16,996 nt of DNA from JANYBT01 sp038211475. Lineage in GTDB: Bacteria > Acidobacteriota > Terriglobia > Terriglobales > Acidobacteriaceae. The notes under the pieces are model-generated. The model saw only the letters and a list, made by a program, of their open reading frames with translations, searched no databases and had not been told where the DNA came from. Of this stretch, positions 13,555 through 16,996 are shown piece by piece. Numbering within the stretch: position 1 is the stretch's first letter; the number at the start of each line of letters is the position of its first letter. Made by a program: the position numbers and the translations under genes. The stretch is taken from positions 1-16,996 of the forward strand of contig JBBQVN010000076.1 of the NCBI GenBank assembly GCA_038211475.1. The letters run 5' to 3'.

Positions 13555-15559
13555 GCTGCTACTTTTTGTGCTGCTACTATGCGGGAGCGCTCCAGCATTG
13601 CCTACAGGCCAGTGCCACTCTACCGGAAACAATGGCGCGGCTTGCACCGTCGACACCGACTGTACCGGAGGTGCGACGCCCTACTGTGCTTCTCTCAAAC
13701 ACATCATCTTTATTGTCAAAGAGAATCGCTCCTTCGATCAGTTCTTTGGGCGATTCCCCGGGGTCACCGGCGGCCCAGTAGGGACCAAAGCGGTTCCGTA
13801 CAACTGCCGCAGCAACGTAGCCGGATGTAATGGCGTTCCTCCGAACGGAGTAGGTACGATGCCGGCATATGCCGCCGACCCAAATCTTGCAGAAGCAGAT
13901 TGCGGTCACGCCCACGGTACCGCGATAGCCGACATCGACGGCGGCCTAATGGATACTTTCAATAAACAATGCGCCGGCGATACGAGTTGGGCACACGTTT
14001 ACGGCAAGGTTTGCTCCGATTGGGCGACCAGCCACGAGGCGTGCGCAACGAATGCCGACTGCACCAATAATTCATGCACTGCCAATACCCTCTCCGACTA
14101 CTGGGGGTACGCCACCTCCTACGGCCTGGCCGACCACTTTTTCGCGTCCATCACGAGTCCGTCCTACCCCACTCACCTCTACATTTGGGCGGCGACCACT
14201 AACGAAGTTACCGAAAATACCAACACCTCAACTGGCACTGCCCCCACAAGCACTGCACCCTATTCTTCATGGAGTTGCGATGCGCTGCATTACGGCAGGT
14301 GCTCCAATGCCGCTACGACGCTGTGTTCTACCAGTGGCGATTGTACGGGCGGCGGGACCTGTAGCGTAAACGGCGCAACCGGGAAGGGCTATTACAACTC
14401 GGCCACAAGCTGCACCACGGATGCCGACCTGTTCTTCACCCTGACCAACATTGTAGGGAATGGCGCCAACGCCACCGCCACGTGCTTCACCAACTGCGGC
14501 ACCCTCTCCGTAGGCAACTTCGTGACCTTCGCGGGAAACTCGGTCGCGGCTTTCAATACATCGTTTGCGGTAGCTTCGGTTACGGGTTCCCCCGTGACCA
14601 GCTTCACCTTTACCAGCACGACCAATAGAATCGGAACGGGCGGGACGGCAGCCTACGATTACTGTACCAACCAGAACGTTTACGCTGGCAAAATCGCGAC
14701 CGCGCTTTCACTGGATCTGCTCGGCAAGACGGGTCTGCCGTTCGCCGCAGGGGTCTGCTCTACCGACAACACGAAGGCTTGCACATGCTCAAGGGGTGCG
14801 GGATCCAATCCCACGAATCCCTGCACCGATACCAGCAAAACTTGCACCGGAGTTGCCAATAACTGCAATCCTACGCGAGCTATCAGTTCAACTCGTGGGG
14901 CGCAGTGTCCCAATGTAGTCACCATCGCAGACCGTCTCGATGCGGCTTCGGTCTCGTGGAAAACGTACAACGAAAACGGCGGCGAACTCTGGAACCCGGC
15001 GTCCTACATCTCCCACATCAGGTACGGTTCGGATTGGACCAACAACAACAAAACGACGGCGGGGCAGTTTGAGGCCGATGCCTCACTCTGTACCTCAGAC
15101 GCCTCTTGTGCCGACCTTCCTGCCGTAATGTGGGTCAACACCGGCAGTTCCGGCACGAACGCTTCCGAGCACCCTACGGCGACAATGGCTAATGGGCAAG
15201 CATGGACTGTGGCCAAGGTTAATGCTGTCCTCAACAACAGCTATCTCAAGAAACACAGCGTCGTCTTTCTCTTGTGGGATGATTGGGGCGGGTTCCATGA
15301 CCACCTGGCCCCCAAGCTTGACCTTCTGAACTACACCAACGGCATCCGGGTCCCTGCATTATGTATAGGCCCCTTCTGTAAGAATGCGGTCAATAAGACT
15401 GTTTTCACCTTTTCGTCGCTGCTGAAATGCATTGAGACTCAGTACGGCTTGGCCCCTATCAATTCGTCGGACAGCGCGGCCCATGACATCTGCACCGGCG
15501 CCGGCGGGATGGTGGACTTGTCGCTGTCCAGCGGCTCTGCGTCTACGACCGGTGATTAA
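13541..15559 (+). CDS. Secreted phosphoesterase (AcpA / phospholipase C-like) with Cys-rich inserts
   Basis: From ATG 13541 (AAGGACGA just upstream) the protein has 672 residues and a signal peptide (LLLFVLLLCGSAPALP). The longer open frame from 13436 lacks a signal and is rejected. Hallmarks of the phosphoesterase family are in order: KHIIFIVKENRSFDQFFG (ENRSFD 61-66), a DGG..DTF block near 133-139, ADHFFASITSPSYPTHLY (to 214), SEHP (542-545) and WDDWGGFHDH (579-588). By analogy with AcpA, Glu-Asn of ENRSFD and the WDD aspartates bind metal and the SPS serine is the nucleophile. Unusually, Cys-rich segments (C..DADC..NSC type) occur at about 25-49, 158-179, 246-296 and 406-442. A beta-rich insert (GNFVTFAGNSVAAFNTSF) lies at about 325-345. 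Substrate unknown. Confidence 0.88.
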   Translation: MTKTKLLLFVLLLCGSAPALPTGQCHSTGNNGAACTVDTDCTGGATPYCASLKHIIFIVKENRSFDQFFGRFPGVTGGPVGTKAVPYNCRSNVAGCNGVPPNGVGTMPAYAADPNLAEADCGHAHGTAIADIDGGLMDTFNKQCAGDTSWAHVYGKVCSDWATSHEACATNADCTNNSCTANTLSDYWGYATSYGLADHFFASITSPSYPTHLYIWAATTNEVTENTNTSTGTAPTSTAPYSSWSCDALHYGRCSNAATTLCSTSGDCTGGGTCSVNGATGKGYYNSATSCTTDADLFFTLTNIVGNGANATATCFTNCGTLSVGNFVTFAGNSVAAFNTSFAVASVTGSPVTSFTFTSTTNRIGTGGTAAYDYCTNQNVYAGKIATALSLDLLGKTGLPFAAGVCSTDNTKACTCSRGAGSNPTNPCTDTSKTCTGVANNCNPTRAISSTRGAQCPNVVTIADRLDAASVSWKTYNENGGELWNPASYISHIRYGSDWTNNNKTTAGQFEADASLCTSDASCADLPAVMWVNTGSSGTNASEHPTATMANGQAWTVAKVNAVLNNSYLKKHSVVFLLWDDWGGFHDHLAPKLDLLNYTNGIRVPALCIGPFCKNAVNKTVFTFSSLLKCIETQYGLAPINSSDSAAHDICTGAGGMVDLSLSSGSASTTGD

Positions 15560-15589
15560 ATGACCGGTGATTAAACGATCGGTGATTAA
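15545..15589 (+). repeat. Three tandem 15-bp units, each ending in TAA
   Basis: The units are ACGACCGGTGATTAA, ATGACCGGTGATTAA and ACGATCGGTGATTAA, followed by a partial AAGACCGGCG. The first unit supplies the phosphoesterase stop (15557-15559). Because the period is a multiple of three, units 2 and 3 place two further in-frame TAA stops after it. Confidence 0.9.
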
Positions 15590-15642
15590 AAGACCGGCGC
15601 ATTGGGAAAGATCGCCAAGGCTCTCGCGGGTAAAATGGTGCC

Positions 15643-16194
15643 ATGGCAAGAGTTCCTGGCGCGGGGGAAATTGCGAGGGACTTTCAGTTGCTGGACTCGA
15701 CGCGGACGCCACGTCGGTTGTCCGAGCTGAACTCCCAGGAGGGGCGGTTGGTTCTGCTCTTCTATCGTGGGAATTGGTGACCGTTTTGTCTCCGCCAGTT
15801 GGCGGATTATCGCGAACACTATCCGGAAATTCGATCGGCGGCCGCGAGTCTGGTGGCTATTTCAGTGGATTCGTGCAAATCGTCGGAGGCCTTGCGAACT
15901 CAGCTCTCATTGCCGTTTCCGATTTTGTGCGATACCGAACGACGCGTTGTCAAAGACTGGGATATTTACAACGCGCGCGAAAGAGGCGGCATCGCCAAAC
16001 CGGCCGTCTTCGTCATCGATTCCAACCAGGTAGTTCGTTACGCTTCGGTGGACTGGGTCTCGACGCGCGTTCCAGCCATCGAGATTGTCCGCGCGCTACA
16101 AAGTGCTGCCTATGCGCAGCCAATTCGACGCAGAGTTGCTATCCCCACGTTGTCGGAGTGGATCTCGGCGATTCGAAATCACTTTCAAAGTTAG
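15643..16194 (+). CDS. Peroxiredoxin-like selenoprotein (in-frame TGA as Sec46)
   Basis: The frame from ATG 15643 to TAG 16194 gives 183 residues if TGA 15778-15780 is read as selenocysteine. Before the TGA it encodes a redoxin-type N-terminus (ARDFQLLDSTRTPRRLSEL, RLVLLFYRGNW). After it comes PFCLRQLADYREHYPEIR, then LVAISVDS, FPILCDTERRVVKDWDIYN and KPAVFVIDSNQVVRYASVDW, the normal AhpC/TSA-like thioredoxin fold. Cysteine homologues have RGNWCPFC, so the TGA replaces exactly the catalytic cysteine and forms UxxC (U46, C49). A SECIS-like hairpin follows. An in-frame TAA at 15631 rules out a longer start. The enzyme should reduce peroxides or act as a thiol oxidoreductase. Sec machinery must be encoded elsewhere. 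A nonsense mutation is the alternative. Conventional calling would start at 15799 and lose the active site. Confidence 0.82.
15778..15806 (+). promoter_or_regulatory. UGA and candidate bacterial SECIS hairpin
   Basis: TGA (15778-15780) is followed after ten bases by TCCGCC (15791-15796), the loop AGTT (15797-15800) and GGCGGA (15801-15806), a perfect 6-bp stem. The loop starts 17 bases after the TGA and its second base is G. This fits the known bacterial SECIS pattern: an apical loop of 3-14 nt located about 16-37 nt after UGA, with a G in the first two loop positions. Confidence 0.72.
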
Positions 16195-16260
16195 CAGGAT
16201 AATTCGCGCAAGCTAAAGCAACGAAGTGTCGTCGAAATCTAGAATTCGATTGCCGGACTC

Positions 16261-16390
16261 TTTTCTGTTGCGTGCAAACGTCCCGCGATTCCATCGCTTG
16301 GTCATAATTGACCAGCTTCCGATTCATAAAAGCCGCACTATGGACTCATGACGTCCATGACACCCATGACCCGAGAAGCGATGGCGATTC
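16261..16390 (+). repeat. 130-bp direct repeat, copy B
   Basis: Gap-free counterpart of 12981-13110, with the TGGTCA-N4-TGACCA palindrome at 16299-16314. Here the repeat is the leader and start of an open zinc-ribbon gene, so this copy is probably the original context and copy A the derived one. Confidence 0.88.
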
Positions 16391-16593
16391 GTTGTCCGAC
16401 TTGCGGGGCTAAGCCCGGCCAGAAATGTGAACTGGGAAGCGGTCAAAGCGCACTGATCCGCATCGCGAGCGGCGCGTGGTTGGGCCGGACGAGGCAAGCG
16501 CGCCGGGTAACCCCTCCAGCCGAAAATGATGACCGCCTGAAGGGAGGCTATCCCACCTTTGGCCGGAAGGGTGCCTTGCCAGCAGTTGAGTAA
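16348..16593 (+). CDS. Small zinc-ribbon protein, 81 aa or shorter
   Basis: The frame encodes MAIRCPTCGAKPGQKCELG, the start of a small zinc-ribbon family seen in many copies in acidobacterial and phage-influenced genomes. Cys16, Cys19 and Cys27 are in place. The usual fourth ligand, a histidine in a PHRxRR-like segment, is missing: here the sequence reads SALIRIASGAW, and the rest (QARRVTPPAENDDRL) is unfamiliar. Starts at 16348, 16357, 16366 and 16381 are all ATG in frame with no clear ribosome site; 16381 (MAIRC) or 16366 (MTREAM) is likeliest. The palindrome at 16299-16314 lies upstream and may control it. It may be a decayed copy. Confidence 0.5.
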   Translation: MTSMTPMTREAMAIRCPTCGAKPGQKCELGSGQSALIRIASGAWLGRTRQARRVTPPAENDDRLKGGYPTFGRKGALPAVE

Positions 16594-16934
16594 CTACGTC
16601 CTGCACCCCAACTCTTACTTCTTGCCTGACCCTGTCGTACCGCACAGGGCTTCTGCAATTACAGATTTGGCTGCTACATCGGCCCGAAGCCGTTTTCACC
16701 AATGCGCTCCGCCATGGTGGACTAAGATTTCGCTCGTTCCGAGATTCCCCCGTCGTTCGCCCATCTCATGAAATTGATACTTCGCGTTACTATCAAAACC
16801 TTCCGACCCGCATATTCATAGGCTATCGAGTGGAGTGGATAGAAACATTCTGTCCCAGATTCAGAGGACTGAAGTCTGAAACCTTCTGACCTATTGTTCA
16901 AATATTTAAATAGCGCCGATTGGGAGCTGCGAGT
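16594..16934. other. Intergenic region before Crp/Fnr-like gene
   Basis: No gene is supported in these roughly 340 bases. The second half (16800-16930) becomes AT-rich and should contain the promoter of the gene starting at 16935. I see no clear operator. Confidence 0.5.
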
Positions 16935-16996
16935 ATGCTATTGGAAATGAAGCGCGCCAAGTCGGTCCCAGAAAATCGCGAATTCGACCCCAACGC
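16935..16996 (+). CDS. Probable Crp/Fnr-family regulator, N-terminal start only
   Basis: The ATG at 16935 opens a frame that runs off the window end after about 20 codons: MLLEMKRAKSVPENREFDPN. The EFDP segment after a short basic leader resembles the start of acidobacterial Crp/Fnr-type regulators, where FDP(K/N) is followed by the cyclic-nucleotide-binding domain. GGGAG lies about ten bases upstream. A second ATG at 16947 is also possible. Too little is present to confirm the domain. Confidence 0.45.
   Translation, partial: MLLEMKRAKSVPENREFDPN

Noticed and set aside
15799..16194. Peroxiredoxin-like gene as a normal short gene from 15799
   Set aside because: This start removes the first strand and the active site. 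The frame upstream through TGA 15778 continues the same domain to ATG 15643.

Overview
The window looks like an accessory, rearrangement-prone stretch of a soil-type Acidobacteriota genome or metagenomic contig. That assignment is inference from protein families: a tandem-repeat GloVer protein, an alginate-export porin, TPR debris of the kind fused to acidobacterial kinases and winged-helix regulators, a choice-of-anchor/SGNH-like secreted protein and a Crp/Fnr start. No marker gene is present. Intact genes alternate with gene fragments and long gene-poor gaps.

Left part (1-3050): an IS1595-family transposase is joined by an ATGA overlap to an amino-type DNA methyltransferase. The methyltransferase converges, with overlapping 3' ends, on an Eco29kI-family GIY-YIG restriction endonuclease, and a small unknown gene lies beyond. 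Short inverted sequences near 25 and 2669 suggest that all four genes form one transposable unit, an insertion sequence carrying a restriction-modification system. Its right edge abuts the 3' third of an alginate-export porin gene. That fragment meets an oppositely oriented TPR-gene fragment at one shared CTAG.

Middle (3900-9550): a secreted GloVer-repeat protein with an IPT/TIG domain, a gene-poor gap, a DUF4230 membrane protein (minus strand), the first codons of an IS110 transposase with a structured leader, a broken minus-strand gene, and a NarL-type response regulator with a palindrome and possible promoter upstream. A minus-strand terminator-like hairpin and a possible 61-residue gene follow.

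Right part (9550-16996): a secreted choice-of-anchor/SGNH-like gene has lost its 3' end at a junction with Kelch-repeat debris, and its 5' end looks frameshifted. Two coupled phage-type small genes follow a gap. Next come a sequence like the 3' end of tRNA-Asn and the first copy of a 130-bp direct repeat. The second copy, 3280 bp downstream, is the 5' region of a zinc-ribbon gene. Between the copies are a lipoprotein, an overlapping AcpA/phospholipase C-like phosphoesterase with cysteine-rich inserts, and a peroxiredoxin-like gene. The window ends in the first codons of a probable Crp/Fnr regulator.

The most important observation is that the peroxiredoxin-like gene (15643-16194) has an in-frame TGA exactly where the family has its catalytic cysteine (RGNW-U-PFC). 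A hairpin that fits the bacterial SECIS pattern follows directly. It is therefore probably a selenoprotein that ordinary gene calling would truncate. The IS1595-borne restriction-modification unit is the second notable system.
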